Origin: Nocardia otitidiscaviarum NBRC 14405
GTDB lineage: Bacteria > Actinomycetota > Actinomycetes > Mycobacteriales > Mycobacteriaceae
Assembly: GCF_000308635.1 (NCBI RefSeq)
Contig: NZ_BAGD01000104.1
Span: forward strand, 1 to 64,000
DNA: 64,000 nt
Direction: 5' to 3'
Part shown: positions 27,206 through 35,999 of the stretch, piece by piece
Numbering within the stretch: the stretch's first letter is position 1
Layout: each line of letters starts with the position of its first letter
The notes under the pieces: generated by a model
What the model was told of the DNA's origin: nothing
Database searches by the model: none
The model's input: only the letters and a program-made list of their open reading frames with translations
Made by a program: the position numbers and the translations under genes

Positions 27206-28687
27206 ATGCCCGCTCAACGCAATCCGTGGCTGGCGCTGTACGCGCTGGTCGTCGGGTTCTTCATGATCCTGCTGGATATGACCATCGTGGCGGTGGCCAA
27301 TCCGGCGATCATGACCGACCTGCACGCCGACATCAACAGCGTCATCTGGGTGACCAGCGCCTACCTGCTCACCTACGCGGTCCCGCTGCTGGTCACCGGA
27401 CGACTCGGAGATCGCTTCGGTCCCAAGAACATCTACCTGCTCGGCTTGGCCGTCTTCACCGCCTCCTCGCTGTGGTGCGCCATGTCCGGCACCATCGAGA
27501 TGCTGATCGCGGCGCGCGCGGTGCAGGGTCTCGGCGCGGCCCTGATGACCCCGCAGACCATGGCGGTCATCACCCGCACCTTCCCGCCGGACAAGCGCGG
27601 CGCGGCCATGGGACTGTGGGGCGGCGTCGCCGGTCTGGCCACGCTGGTCGGCCCGATTCTGGGTGGCTTCCTGGTGGATTCGCACGGCTGGGAGTGGATC
27701 TTCTACATCAATGTTCCGGTCGGCGTCATCGCCTTCGGTCTGGCCGTCTGGCTGGTGCCCGCCCTGGACACCCATTCGCACAAGTTCGATCTGGTGGGTG
27801 TGGTGCTCAGCGCGGTCGGTATGTTCCTGCTGGTCTTCGGCATTCAGGAGGGCAACAGCCGGGATTGGGACGCCGTCATCTGGGCGCTGATCATCGCCGG
27901 ACTGGTGGTGCTCGGGTTGTTCGTGATCAATCAGGCTCGCAATACCGGGGAACCGCTGGTGCCGCTGAGCCTGTTCCGGGATCGCAATTTCGCGCTGTCC
28001 AATCTGGGCATCGCGGCCATGGGCGCGTCGGTGACCGCGATCTTCGTGCCGTTCTACTTCTACCTGCAACAGGTGCGGGACCTGTCGCCGACGCGTTCGG
28101 CGCTGGTGCTGGCCCCCATGGCCATCATCACCGGTGTGTGCGCGCCGATCATCGGCAAGCTGTCGGATCGGACGCCGCCGCGCCTCCTCCCGACCGTCGG
28201 TTTCGCCCTGTTCGCGACCACCACCTTCGGGTTCGCGATCTTCATGACGCCGGATACGCCGATTCCGGTGTTCCTGGTGATCGGTGGCATCGCCGGTATC
28301 GCCAACGCGTGCATCTGGGCGCCGCTGGCCACCACGGCCACCCACAATCTGCCGGTGCAGCAGGCCGGAGCGGGAGCCGGCGTCTACAACACCACGCGTC
28401 AGGTGGGTTCGGTGCTGGGGTCGGCCGCCGTGGCCGCGCTGCTCTCGGCGCGCATCGCGGCGCAGGGGCTGCCGTCGGACAGTCCGATCGGTGAGGGCGC
28501 GCCGGGCATGGGAGCGATGCCGCCGGAGGTGCTGGACAAGCTCAGCACCGCGTTGAGCCAGTCCATGTACCTGCCCGCCTGCGTGCTGCTGATCGGTGTG
28601 GTGGCCGCCGCGCTGTTCGTCGGCCGCCCCGGCGCGGACCAGCCGAAATCCGAACCGGCGCGCGCGGTCAGAGCAGCAGACCGGTGA
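27206..28687 (+). CDS. DHA2-type MFS drug efflux transporter
   Basis: A 493-aa, probably 14-helix major facilitator protein (EmrB/QacA type). MILLDMTIVAVANPAIM is motif D1-like, GRLGDRFGPKNIY is motif A, and GPILGGFLVDSHGWEWIFYI is motif C, the antiporter signature. It should use the proton gradient to export drugs or dyes. GAGG nine bases before ATG 27206 supports that start; an ATG at 27164 overlaps the padR stop but lacks a ribosome site. An MFS gene near kgd is also seen in mycobacteria (Rv1250). The 3' end overlaps the convergent Uma2 gene by 20 bases. Confidence 0.9.
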   Translation: MPAQRNPWLALYALVVGFFMILLDMTIVAVANPAIMTDLHADINSVIWVTSAYLLTYAVPLLVTGRLGDRFGPKNIYLLGLAVFTASSLWCAMSGTIEMLIAARAVQGLGAALMTPQTMAVITRTFPPDKRGAAMGLWGGVAGLATLVGPILGGFLVDSHGWEWIFYINVPVGVIAFGLAVWLVPALDTHSHKFDLVGVVLSAVGMFLLVFGIQEGNSRDWDAVIWALIIAGLVVLGLFVINQARNTGEPLVPLSLFRDRNFALSNLGIAAMGASVTAIFVPFYFYLQQVRDLSPTRSALVLAPMAIITGVCAPIIGKLSDRTPPRLLPTVGFALFATTTFGFAIFMTPDTPIPVFLVIGGIAGIANACIWAPLATTATHNLPVQQAGAGAGVYNTTRQVGSVLGSAAVAALLSARIAAQGLPSDSPIGEGAPGMGAMPPEVLDKLSTALSQSMYLPACVLLIGVVAAALFVGRPGADQPKSEPARAVRAADR

Positions 28688-29288
28688 GGCGGTGCCAGTC
28701 CACCCGGATCTCGATCGGCATCTCCACCAGCGTCGACTCGACATCGGCCTGGAGCCGCTTGTGCAGCCGGTACTGGCGCAGCACCAGCACATGGATGTCG
28801 ATGGACGCCACCCGCTCGCCGTCCATCCGCACCAGCCAGTACCAGGGGATGCCCGCCAGCGCGTATTCGGCGGTCTTGTCGGCGGTGTCCACGCGTTCGG
28901 TGGCCGGGGACACCACCTCCACCGCGATCTTGATGCGGGCGGCGGGCATGGGGCCGAAATCGGAGGGCTCACCGCAGAACAGCGCCACGTCCGGGCGACG
29001 CACGGTGACGCGCGGCAGATCCCACAGCAGCACATCGAGGTCGGTCGCCACGAACAGCCAACCGTCGTTGTAGCGGTTCATATGCTTCTCGGCCGCGGTC
29101 TCCAGCATGGACGACAGTCGCCGCGCCGCATTGCGCTGCGCGAGGGTGGGTTTGTCGGCCCGCACGGCATCACCGTTGACCACCTCGACGAGTCGGCAGA
29201 ACTCGCGCGGCAGCTTCTTCCAGATATCGAGGGTGATGGGCTCGGGCTGGAGGTTCTCCGGCCGAGCCCAATCCAGTACACCGGTCAT
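28668..29288 (-). CDS. Uma2-family putative restriction endonuclease (DUF820)
   Basis: A 206-aa protein with the PD-(D/E)xK pattern of the family: RRPDVALFCGEPSDFG, IAVEVVSPATERVDTADKTA, and EYALAGIPWYWLVRMDGER. The family was named from cyanobacterial expansions and its real substrate is not established. No methyltransferase or transposase is adjacent, so a restriction role is unsupported by context. Confidence 0.85.
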   Translation of the reverse strand: MTGVLDWARPENLQPEPITLDIWKKLPREFCRLVEVVNGDAVRADKPTLAQRNAARRLSSMLETAAEKHMNRYNDGWLFVATDLDVLLWDLPRVTVRRPDVALFCGEPSDFGPMPAARIKIAVEVVSPATERVDTADKTAEYALAGIPWYWLVRMDGERVASIDIHVLVLRQYRLHKRLQADVESTLVEMPIEIRVDWHRLTGLLL

Positions 29289-29403
29289 GCACGCTCCTCG
29301 GGTGGGCGTCGACGGCCGGAAGAGATACTAAGCCCACACCACCGCGGGAAGACCGGTAGTTCGGTACGGCGTGCCGTATGTCCGATTGCCGGTCTGAATT
29401 CGG

Positions 29404-31149
29404 CTATCCGACCCGGACGGTGACCGTGGGATGCCCGGTCGCGCCGTCGGGCACCACGTCCCGGCGTTCAGCGGTCTGCACCGCGCCGGTGCCGTCGGTG
29501 GCGCGGGCGGTGACGGTGTGCTCGCCGGGCGTGGCGTCCCACTCGAAGACCCACTGCCGCCAGGTGTCCACCGACGGTTCGGCGGCCAACCGGGCGGGCT
29601 GCCAGTCACCGTCGTCGATGCGCACCTCCACGGCGCGGATGCCGCGATGCTGTGCCCAGGCGACACCCGCGACGACCACCCGCCCCGGGCTCAGGCGGGA
29701 GCGGGAGCGCGGGGTGTCGATGCGGGTGCCGGTCTTGATCGGACCGCGCGCCGACCAGCCGCGCCGGGTCCAATACGCCTGGGCGCGATCGAATCTGGTG
29801 ACCTCCAGTTCGGTGACCCATTTGGTGGCGGAGACGTAGCCGTACAGGCCCGGGACCACCAGCCGGGCCGGATAGCCGTGCGCGACCGGCAGCGGTTCGC
29901 CGTTCATGCCGACGGCGAGCATGGCGTCGCGGCCGTCGGTGAGCACCGACAGCGGGCTGCCCGCGGTCCAGCCGTCGGCGCTGCGGGAGAGCACCATATC
30001 GGCGTCCGGATGCGGCCCGGCCTCGGCGAGCAGATCGTCCAGGCGGTACCCCAGCCAGCTGGCATTGCCGATGAGGTCGCCGCCGATGGGGTTGGAGACG
30101 CAGGCGAGGGTCACCAGCCGTTCGATCGCGGGCCGGGTCGCGAGATCGGCGTAGCCGAGCCGGATTTCCCGATCCACCATGCCGTGAATGCGCAGCGACC
30201 AGTCGTCCTTGCTCACCTGCGGCAGGATCAGCGCGGTGTCGATCCGGTAGAAGTCGGCGTTGGACGTGACATACGGCGTCAACCCCGGCAGCCGCAGATC
30301 CGCCTCCCCCTCGAGCACCGTCACCGGCCCGCTCGGCGGCGGCAGCGTCACCGCCGCCCGCTCCCCCGACACATCCCGCGCCCGCGCCCCCAGCCACCGC
30401 CCGACCACCCCGGTCGCCACCGCCGCCGCACCCGCGACCGCGATCCCGCGCACCACCCGCCGACGATCCACCCGGGCGGCCGCTGCCGCCGTAGCGGAAG
30501 CGGGACCGCCCACCCCGAAGGCGTCGCCTGCGACCGCACGCTCACCGGACTTCGGGCCGTCGGACGAGCCGGGGCGGGCGCTCGCGCGACCGGACCCGAC
30601 GCTCGGCTCCGTGATGCCGCCTGATCCCGGATCACCCGGCAACAGGCATCCGGACGAGCCTGAGGTTGTGCCGCCGATGCCCGGCGCGCGACCCGACTCG
30701 GCGACACTCGTCTCCGCGGAAAGGTCTTCGACTCGGCGGATCAGCCTGCGCAGCAGCGTGATTCCGGCGAGTACGCCGATGACCGTGGGGAGCGCCCAAG
30801 TCCAAGCCGCTTGGGGACGGTCCAGGGCGGCAGCGGTTGCCAGCACGCCGAAGGCACCGAACAGAATCGATCCGAGCGGTCGGCGCGCCCGTTCCAGCAG
30901 GCCCGCACCGGCGGCCACGGTCACCGCGACCGCGCCCATGATGAGGTTCAGCACGAATTTGTCGCTGGTGCCGAAGGTGTCGATCGCCCACTCGCGCACC
31001 GCGTCCGGGGTGTGGTCGACCACCCCGGCCCCGACGGCGGCCAGGGGCGCGCTCTGCACGGCGACGATCGCGGCGAGCAGTTCGGCCACGCCGAGGATCG
31101 CCCCGGCCGCCACGACGCCGCTCGCTATCCGCAGTTCCCGTTCGGCCAC
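29404..31149 (-). CDS. Membrane-anchored molybdopterin oxidoreductase, sulfite-oxidase fold
   Basis: A 581-aa protein. Residues 1-170 form about four to five transmembrane helices, then a Gly/Ser/Pro-rich linker of about 90 residues, a further helix (VVRGIAVAGAAAVATG) and the molybdopterin domain. The molybdenum-binding Cys is in VTLACVSNPIGGDLIGNA. A C-terminal Ig-like dimerisation domain (VDTWRQWVFEWDATPGEHT) completes the sulfite oxidase architecture. It should work on the outer face of the membrane, with a YedY- or SOX-like redox role; the substrate is unknown. The start is GTG at 31149. There is no adjacent haem or MsrQ-type partner. Confidence 0.87.
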   Translation of the reverse strand: MAERELRIASGVVAAGAILGVAELLAAIVAVQSAPLAAVGAGVVDHTPDAVREWAIDTFGTSDKFVLNLIMGAVAVTVAAGAGLLERARRPLGSILFGAFGVLATAAALDRPQAAWTWALPTVIGVLAGITLLRRLIRRVEDLSAETSVAESGRAPGIGGTTSGSSGCLLPGDPGSGGITEPSVGSGRASARPGSSDGPKSGERAVAGDAFGVGGPASATAAAAARVDRRRVVRGIAVAGAAAVATGVVGRWLGARARDVSGERAAVTLPPPSGPVTVLEGEADLRLPGLTPYVTSNADFYRIDTALILPQVSKDDWSLRIHGMVDREIRLGYADLATRPAIERLVTLACVSNPIGGDLIGNASWLGYRLDDLLAEAGPHPDADMVLSRSADGWTAGSPLSVLTDGRDAMLAVGMNGEPLPVAHGYPARLVVPGLYGYVSATKWVTELEVTRFDRAQAYWTRRGWSARGPIKTGTRIDTPRSRSRLSPGRVVVAGVAWAQHRGIRAVEVRIDDGDWQPARLAAEPSVDTWRQWVFEWDATPGEHTVTARATDGTGAVQTAERRDVVPDGATGHPTVTVRVG

Positions 31150-31279
31150 CCAATCGACCCTACTGCCGGTGCGAGCCGCTGAGCTGCGGCGAGTTATGAC
31201 ATTCCGGTGACGTCGGGTAGAGGGTGGCCGGGACCCGGCACGTGCGAGCACACCCTGCGCCGCGGCGATACGGGACAGG

Positions 31280-31387
31280 TCAGGGCGATGCGGGTGCGCC
31301 GTTCTCCCGCGCTCGCCGCACATACAGCCGCTGGCTGGCCCGCGCGACCAACTCCCCGTCGGCATCCACGATGCGTGCCGGGACCGG
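31280..31387 (-). pseudogene. Possible 3' remnant of a thioesterase-like gene
   Basis: Directly after the CGNR stop codon, and in the same frame, the minus strand reads VPARIVDADGELVARASQRL and then YVRRARENG before a stop. The text resembles the last strand of hot-dog-fold thioesterases. I have only about 35 residues, so the assignment is weak. The rest of 31150-31387 shows nothing recognisable. Confidence 0.3.
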
Positions 31388-31951
31388 TCAGTGCGCGTCG
31401 CCTTTGTGTCGCTGGTAGTAGCGGGCCACGCGGGCCCGGTTGCCGCAGCGGTCGGGGGAACACCACTGGCGGCGCGGGTGGGCGGGCAGGAAGAGCATGA
31501 CGCAATCGTCTGCGGCGCAACGCTTCACCCGTGTGAGGGCGGGGTCGGTGAGAAGATCCACGGCGGCGTCGGCCAAGGTCGCGGCCAGGTGGGCGGTCGG
31601 GTCGCCGGTGCGGCGCGGGGCGGCGGTGAGGGTCGCACCGTTCCAGTCCAGCCGACGGACGGCGGGTGCGGCGGATTGCGCTTCGTACAGTCCGCGCAGC
31701 GCCGCCGCCGGGGGACGGCGTTCGCGCAGCAGGGCGTCGAGTACGGCGGCGGTGTGCTCACGGACGGCCCGCACCGCCGCCAGTTCGGCGGGTCCGGGAT
31801 GCGCGTTCACCGTTTCCGGCAGCCGGTCGCCCTCCAGCCGCAACCAGTTTCCCAGCTGCTCCGGGGTTTCCAGCAGGTCACCGCCGACCGGCCGGGTGTT
31901 CACCAGGTCCAGGGCCAGTGGTTCGCCGATCAGCGGTTCGAGCTCCATCAC
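31388..31951 (-). CDS. CGNR zinc-finger (ABATE-domain) putative regulator
   Basis: A 187-aa protein with the stress-associated N-terminal ABATE domain (PLALDLVNTRPVGGDLLETP) and the C-terminal zinc finger. Its ligands are in RCAADDCVMLF and RRQWCSPDRCGNRARV, including the CGNR box. These proteins are thought to be DNA-binding regulators. It is divergent from an alpha/beta hydrolase gene across an 80-base region with repeated CTAATG motifs. Confidence 0.88.
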   Translation of the reverse strand: MMELEPLIGEPLALDLVNTRPVGGDLLETPEQLGNWLRLEGDRLPETVNAHPGPAELAAVRAVREHTAAVLDALLRERRPPAAALRGLYEAQSAAPAVRRLDWNGATLTAAPRRTGDPTAHLAATLADAAVDLLTDPALTRVKRCAADDCVMLFLPAHPRRQWCSPDRCGNRARVARYYQRHKGDAH

Positions 31952-31954
31952 TCC

Positions 31955-32009
31955 CTAATGCTAACTCAAGCTGTTGACACATTAGAAAGCCATGGGCTAG
32001 AAACTAATG
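31955..32009. promoter_or_regulatory. CGNR/hydrolase divergent promoter with CTAATG boxes
   Basis: CTAATG occurs at 31955 and 32004 and its complement CATTAG at 31980. TTGACA at 31973-31978 is a good -35 for the hydrolase gene, with TAGAAA at 31998 as a possible -10, 19 bases on. The repeated box could be the CGNR protein's site. Confidence 0.4.
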
Positions 32010-32031
32010 CATCATCACCGAGAGAAAGCAT

Positions 32032-32934
32032 GTGAATAACGTGAGCGCCCTCCCCCTGGCCCAGTACCGCACTCGCACCGTCGACGACGTCGAGGTCCAC
32101 TACCGCGAATCGGTCCCCACCCGCGCCGACGCGCCCGTCCTGCTGCTCCTGCACGGCTTCCCCTCCGGCTCGCACCAGTTCCGTCGCCTCATCGACCTAC
32201 TCGGCGACCGCTACCGCCTCATCGCCCCCGACTACCCCGGTTTCGGGAACACCGTCGCCCCAGCCGATTTCGACTACACCTTCGACCGTCTGGCCGATAT
32301 CACCGAGGGTTTCGTCGAGGGTCTCGGCCTGACCCGCTTCGCCATGTACGTCTTCGATTTCGGCGCACCCGTGGGCTTCCGCCTCGCCACCCGCCACCCC
32401 GAATGGATCTCCGCCCTCGTGGTGCAGAACGGCAACGCCTACGAGGCCGGACTCTCCCACGGCGCAAGGGATTTCATCGCCCTGCGCCCCGACCAGGACG
32501 GCGCGGAGGCCACCATCCGCCAACTGCTCACCCCGGAAGGCACCCGAGGCCAGTACGAACACGGTGTCCCCGACCCCACCCTGCTCTCCCCCGACAGCTG
32601 GACCCTGGACCAGCACTACCTCGACCTCCCCGGCCGCAAGGAAGCCCAACTCGCCCTGGCCTTCGACTACCACACCAACGTGGCCCGCTACCCCGAATGG
32701 CAGTCCTGGCTCCGCACCCACACACCCCCCACCCTCATCACCTGGGGCGCGAACGACCCCTTCTTCCCCGCCCCCGGCGCCCACGCCTACCGCACCGACC
32801 TCCCCGACGCCGAACTACACCTCTTCGACACCGGCCACTTCGCCTTGGAAACCCACTTGGCCGACATCGCCCCACTCATCGCCGACTTCCTGGACCGCGT
32901 CCACACCCCCGCCGTTCGGTCCGCTCGGAGGTGA
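32032..32934 (+). CDS. Alpha/beta hydrolase (haloalkane dehalogenase/epoxide hydrolase-like)
   Basis: A 300-aa hydrolase. The oxyanion motif is LLLHGFPSGSHQF, the nucleophile is an Asp in YVFDFGAPVGFRLA rather than a Ser, the acid is GANDPFFP and the His is in FDTGHFALETH. An Asp nucleophile points to a dehalogenase- or epoxide-hydrolase-type reaction. The start is GTG at 32032 and GAGAGAAAG precedes it. Control by the divergent CGNR gene is likely. Confidence 0.85.
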   Translation: MNNVSALPLAQYRTRTVDDVEVHYRESVPTRADAPVLLLLHGFPSGSHQFRRLIDLLGDRYRLIAPDYPGFGNTVAPADFDYTFDRLADITEGFVEGLGLTRFAMYVFDFGAPVGFRLATRHPEWISALVVQNGNAYEAGLSHGARDFIALRPDQDGAEATIRQLLTPEGTRGQYEHGVPDPTLLSPDSWTLDQHYLDLPGRKEAQLALAFDYHTNVARYPEWQSWLRTHTPPTLITWGANDPFFPAPGAHAYRTDLPDAELHLFDTGHFALETHLADIAPLIADFLDRVHTPAVRSARR

Positions 32935-33010
32935 ATCAGCTCACCGCCCGTCACGTTCGGGTGGGCCCGCTCGTCTGAATCGCACCAGCCCACTCGAATC
33001 GGAGAGCCTG

Positions 33011-33952
33011 ATGATGTTCAGAACTTGGTCGCGGCGGATCGGCGTCGCCCTCGCCGTTACCCTCGCCGTCCTGCTCGCCCTTGCCGTGCCGGTCGCGTAC
33101 GCGTGGGAGGGGCCGCGTTCGGACTACCGGTCGCAGTACCTCACTCGCGTCGAATCACGGTATGCCGATACCGATCTCGCACGCTTCCACTACACGGTGG
33201 CCGGTAGCGGGTCGCCGGTCGTGTTGATCGCGGGCGGTGCGCTGTGGGGGTACTCCTGGCGCGATGTGGTTCCCGAGCTGGCGCGGGAGCACACCGTGTA
33301 CGCGGTCGACCTGCCCAGCCAGGGCTACACCGAGCTGCGTCGGCACGACTTCGCCTACGACCTTCCCGCCATGTCGGAGGCCATCGCGAGCTTCCTGGAC
33401 GCGGTCGGCCTGGAGCGCACCGCCCTGGTCGGCCACTCCTGGGGCGGCGCGTGGAGTCTGTACTTCGCGCAACGCCACCCGGATCGCGTGGAGCGGCTGG
33501 CCCTCCTGGATTCCCCCGGCTTGGATGCCGAAAAAGCGCCCATCACATCGCTTTTCAAAACGCCGCTGCTCGGCGAGCTCGCCACCACCCTCACCGACCG
33601 CTCCTTCTACGCCGACAGCATCCGCGGCACCTTCGCGCACCAGGAACTCGTCACCGACGAGATGATCGACGAGGGCTACGCGCCCTTCTCCCGCCCGGCC
33701 AACCGCGCCGGATTCCTCGCGCTGTGGCGCAATCTGGACTACCGCCTGACCGACGCCGGATTGGGTGACGTCACCGCGCCGACCCTGGTGCTGTGGGGCG
33801 GCCAGGACGCCTGGCTCCCGTCCTCCCAGGCCCGCCGCCTGGCCGAGCGGCTCCCCGATGCGACGGCCACCGTCATCCCCGGCTGCGGCCACACCCTGCA
33901 CGAGGACTGCCCGGCCGAGACCATCCCCCTGCTCACCACCTTCCTGCGCTGA
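33011..33952 (+). CDS. Membrane-anchored alpha/beta hydrolase
   Basis: A 313-aa protein. Residues 8-31 form one hydrophobic segment (IGVALAVTLAVLLALAVPVA), a signal anchor or signal peptide. The catalytic core has Ser in LVGHSWGGAWSL, Asp in GGQDAWLP and His in CGHTLHED. GGAGAG lies just before two adjacent ATG codons (33011 and 33014). It is 76 bases after the other hydrolase on the same strand, and they may be co-transcribed. The substrate is unknown. Confidence 0.85.
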   Translation: MMFRTWSRRIGVALAVTLAVLLALAVPVAYAWEGPRSDYRSQYLTRVESRYADTDLARFHYTVAGSGSPVVLIAGGALWGYSWRDVVPELAREHTVYAVDLPSQGYTELRRHDFAYDLPAMSEAIASFLDAVGLERTALVGHSWGGAWSLYFAQRHPDRVERLALLDSPGLDAEKAPITSLFKTPLLGELATTLTDRSFYADSIRGTFAHQELVTDEMIDEGYAPFSRPANRAGFLALWRNLDYRLTDAGLGDVTAPTLVLWGGQDAWLPSSQARRLAERLPDATATVIPGCGHTLHEDCPAETIPLLTTFLR

Positions 33953-33961
33953 CCGATCCCA

Positions 33962-33984
33962 CACGCGGGCAGTGCTCCCGCGTG
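33962..33984. terminator. Bidirectional hairpin
   Basis: Perfect CACGCGGG/CCCGCGTG arms with a 7-base loop, between two convergent genes ending at 33952 and 34011. Confidence 0.55.
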
Positions 33985-34010
33985 GCGCGACGCGCGAACA
34001 ACGCGAGAGG

Positions 34011-34235
34011 TCAGCTGTCACCGAGGCGGAATCCAGGAGGCCGGTCGTCCTTGTCGATCTGTTCGACGTAGTTCTCGGCGGCCCTGCTCTCGGTCGGGTC
34101 ATACCCCGGAAGCGGCAGATCTCCATACGTGCGGGGAGGCGTGTTGGTCAGCACGCCTCTCCGCTGTCTGCCCCGAACCGCACGAAACACCCACCAGCAT
34201 CCCGCCGGCACCGCGATCGTCAGGAGAAGTTCCAT
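34011..34235 (-). CDS. Small membrane protein of unknown function
   Basis: A 74-aa protein beginning MELLLTIAVPAGCWWVFRAV, one N-terminal transmembrane helix followed by a charged, Pro-rich tail (PGYDPTESRAAENYVEQIDK). I do not recognise it. The frame continues upstream to 34322 but the ATG at 34235 follows GGTTGATC and gives a natural membrane start. Confidence 0.55.
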   Translation of the reverse strand: MELLLTIAVPAGCWWVFRAVRGRQRRGVLTNTPPRTYGDLPLPGYDPTESRAAENYVEQIDKDDRPPGFRLGDS

Positions 34236-34374
34236 GATCAACGACCCTGGCCCCAGGGCCGCCCCTGTGGGACGACGACGTTCCGGGTGCGCGGCAGCAG
34301 CGCCCGAGGCATTCAGTAACACGACAGCTACCTCGGTCCGATGTGTCTGGCATCACCCATTCAGGAGGTTCGGG

Positions 34375-34692
34375 ATGTTATCTGCGAAGCGACTCGCCGC
34401 CAGCGCCGTCGTAGCCGGTGCGGCCGCTGCCACCGTACTCGCCGGTGGCGGCACGGCACAGGCTGACGTGCCGGTATGGCAGGCCAACTGTCACGTGTAC
34501 AACATCTTCAACACCGGCGGGATGTCCACCTGCGAGCTGCCGACCTGGCACCAGGTGAAGCTCACCTGTGTCGCGTGGCCCATACCGTTCATCTACTGGA
34601 AGTACGGCCCGGCACACTATGGGCAGAACCAGTCCTGGGCCAGCTGCGACTCGCTGAACGCATTGGTGGGGATCGAGGTCATCCAGGCGTAG
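34375..34692 (+). CDS. Small secreted four-cysteine protein
   Basis: A 105-aa protein with a clear signal peptide (AKRLAASAVVAGAAAATVLA) and a likely cleavage after AQA. The mature part of about 73 aa has four cysteines (NCHVYN, STCELP, LTCVAW, ASCDSL), enough for two disulfides, and is rich in Trp and Tyr. AGGAGG sits six bases before the ATG. No family recognised; such secreted proteins are common in Nocardia. Confidence 0.75.
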   Translation: MLSAKRLAASAVVAGAAAATVLAGGGTAQADVPVWQANCHVYNIFNTGGMSTCELPTWHQVKLTCVAWPIPFIYWKYGPAHYGQNQSWASCDSLNALVGIEVIQA

Positions 34693-34707
34693 ACCGAGTT
34701 GCACCGA

Positions 34708-35415
34708 TCAACGGAGAAATCCGTAGGAGTCGGTGTTGATCAAGATGATGCTGGCGACCATGCCCCAGGCCGGGGCGAAGAGCCACAGGCTGTTCGTCCC
34801 GCCGATGAAGATCGCGAGGTTGCGTGCGGTGTGCCCAACGTATTCCTTGTTGACGAAGTAGACGACGTAGTAGAGCACCGTGCCATAGAACATCATCCAG
34901 AAGATGACCAGGCCGATGATCCCCAATGCGCGCGCGGGCACGATATCGAAGGTGAGCGCGTAGATGAACAGCAGCGACGGGATCAGCGTCACGTACCCGT
35001 TGCCGGAGTCCACCCAGAAGCCGAACGACTTGCGGTTGGCATAGGCGGGATCGAACAGCGAGTACGACGACCAGACCTGCGCCCAGGTGCTCGGTCGTAC
35101 GATCTCACGGATTCGGATGGGTGCGGTGAAGAAGTCGATCACACGGTCGAGTTCGCGCCCGCGGTAGTCCGCGACGAATCGCCGGTGCTGGCGCTCGACG
35201 AGGGAGATGCGCAGATTCAGCGAGATCTCCCACAGTGCGATCATCACGTTGATCCAGGTGAACGTCACCAGCACGATCTGCCCGACATTGACGCCGTAGC
35301 GCGCGATATGCAGGGCAATCGGTACCGCGGCACCGACCACGACGAATGCGGCGACCACCATCCAGACTCGGAGAATTCCGGCGCTGCGCACCGCGGGGTC
35401 GTCTACTTCCAACAT
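34708..35415 (-). CDS. Integral membrane protein of unknown function
   Basis: A 235-aa protein with about five hydrophobic segments (for example ILRVWMVVAAFVVVGAAVP and GLVIFWMMFYGTVLYYVVYF). No motif recognised. Its ATG lies 13 bases inside the end of the TetR gene upstream, so the two are translationally linked, and the oxidoreductase gene is also in the same run. It may be an accessory or transport component of that module. Confidence 0.7.
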   Translation of the reverse strand: MLEVDDPAVRSAGILRVWMVVAAFVVVGAAVPIALHIARYGVNVGQIVLVTFTWINVMIALWEISLNLRISLVERQHRRFVADYRGRELDRVIDFFTAPIRIREIVRPSTWAQVWSSYSLFDPAYANRKSFGFWVDSGNGYVTLIPSLLFIYALTFDIVPARALGIIGLVIFWMMFYGTVLYYVVYFVNKEYVGHTARNLAIFIGGTNSLWLFAPAWGMVASIILINTDSYGFLR

Positions 35416-35999
35416 TGGAACCTGATTCCTTCCAGAGCTTGCTCGGTGAGCTGATGCAAGGTGGGGTCGCGGGGATTGCCGTTGTCGAGCCAGCGCAGGA
35501 AAGCGAACTCGGCGCCGGCGAGCACGGTGTGGACGAGCAGCCCGGGTCGGATGTCCGCGTCGGGTCGCGCACCCATGCGCTCACCGACGAGTTCAGTCAA
35601 CTGCGCGCGCTCGACCTGGCCGACCACCGCCACGCGGTCGAGGACGTGTGGTGCGGCCCGAATCGCGGTGCGCCAGTGGTCCAATGACTCCTGCTCGGCG
35701 ACGAATGCTCGGCTCCACCGCAGACTCGCCTGGCACAGCGCCTCTTCGGCCGACTCGCTGTGCGGCCGTGCCCGCAGATTGGCGACGATGGCCGCACCGG
35801 CCCGGCGCAGAATGCCCAGCAGCAGGTCCTCCTTGTTGGTTACATAGCGGAAGTAGGTGCTGTGCCCGATACCCGCGGCCGCCGCGATCTCCTCGGTGGT
35901 CACCGCGTCGAAACCGCGCTCGGCGAACAGTCGCACCGCTGCGCGTTGAATGTCCCCGCGGATCTGTGCCTTCTGCCGATCCCGCAATGAATCAGCCAC
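35403..35999 (-). CDS. TetR-family transcriptional regulator
   Basis: A 198-aa regulator with the N-terminal HTH IQRAAVRLFAERGFDAVTTE and EIAAAAGIGHSTYFRYVTNK. The GTG at 35999 overlaps the end of the upstream oxidoreductase gene by 8 bases (GTGGCTGA), and GTG at 36005 or ATG at 36020 are possible alternatives. It is the middle gene of a three-gene operon (37050 to 34708). The palindrome at 37077-37093 in front of the operon is a likely site for it. Confidence 0.88.
   Translation of the reverse strand: MADSLRDRQKAQIRGDIQRAAVRLFAERGFDAVTTEEIAAAAGIGHSTYFRYVTNKEDLLLGILRRAGAAIVANLRARPHSESAEEALCQASLRWSRAFVAEQESLDHWRTAIRAAPHVLDRVAVVGQVERAQLTELVGERMGARPDADIRPGLLVHTVLAGAEFAFLRWLDNGNPRDPTLHQLTEQALEGIRFQCWK

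Noticed and set aside
26951..29035. 694-codon minus-strand frame opposite the MFS gene
   Set aside because: The text is His/Gln/Arg-rich, the antisense of a membrane protein.
28668..29288. Restriction-modification system around the Uma2 protein
   Set aside because: No methyltransferase or specificity gene is adjacent.
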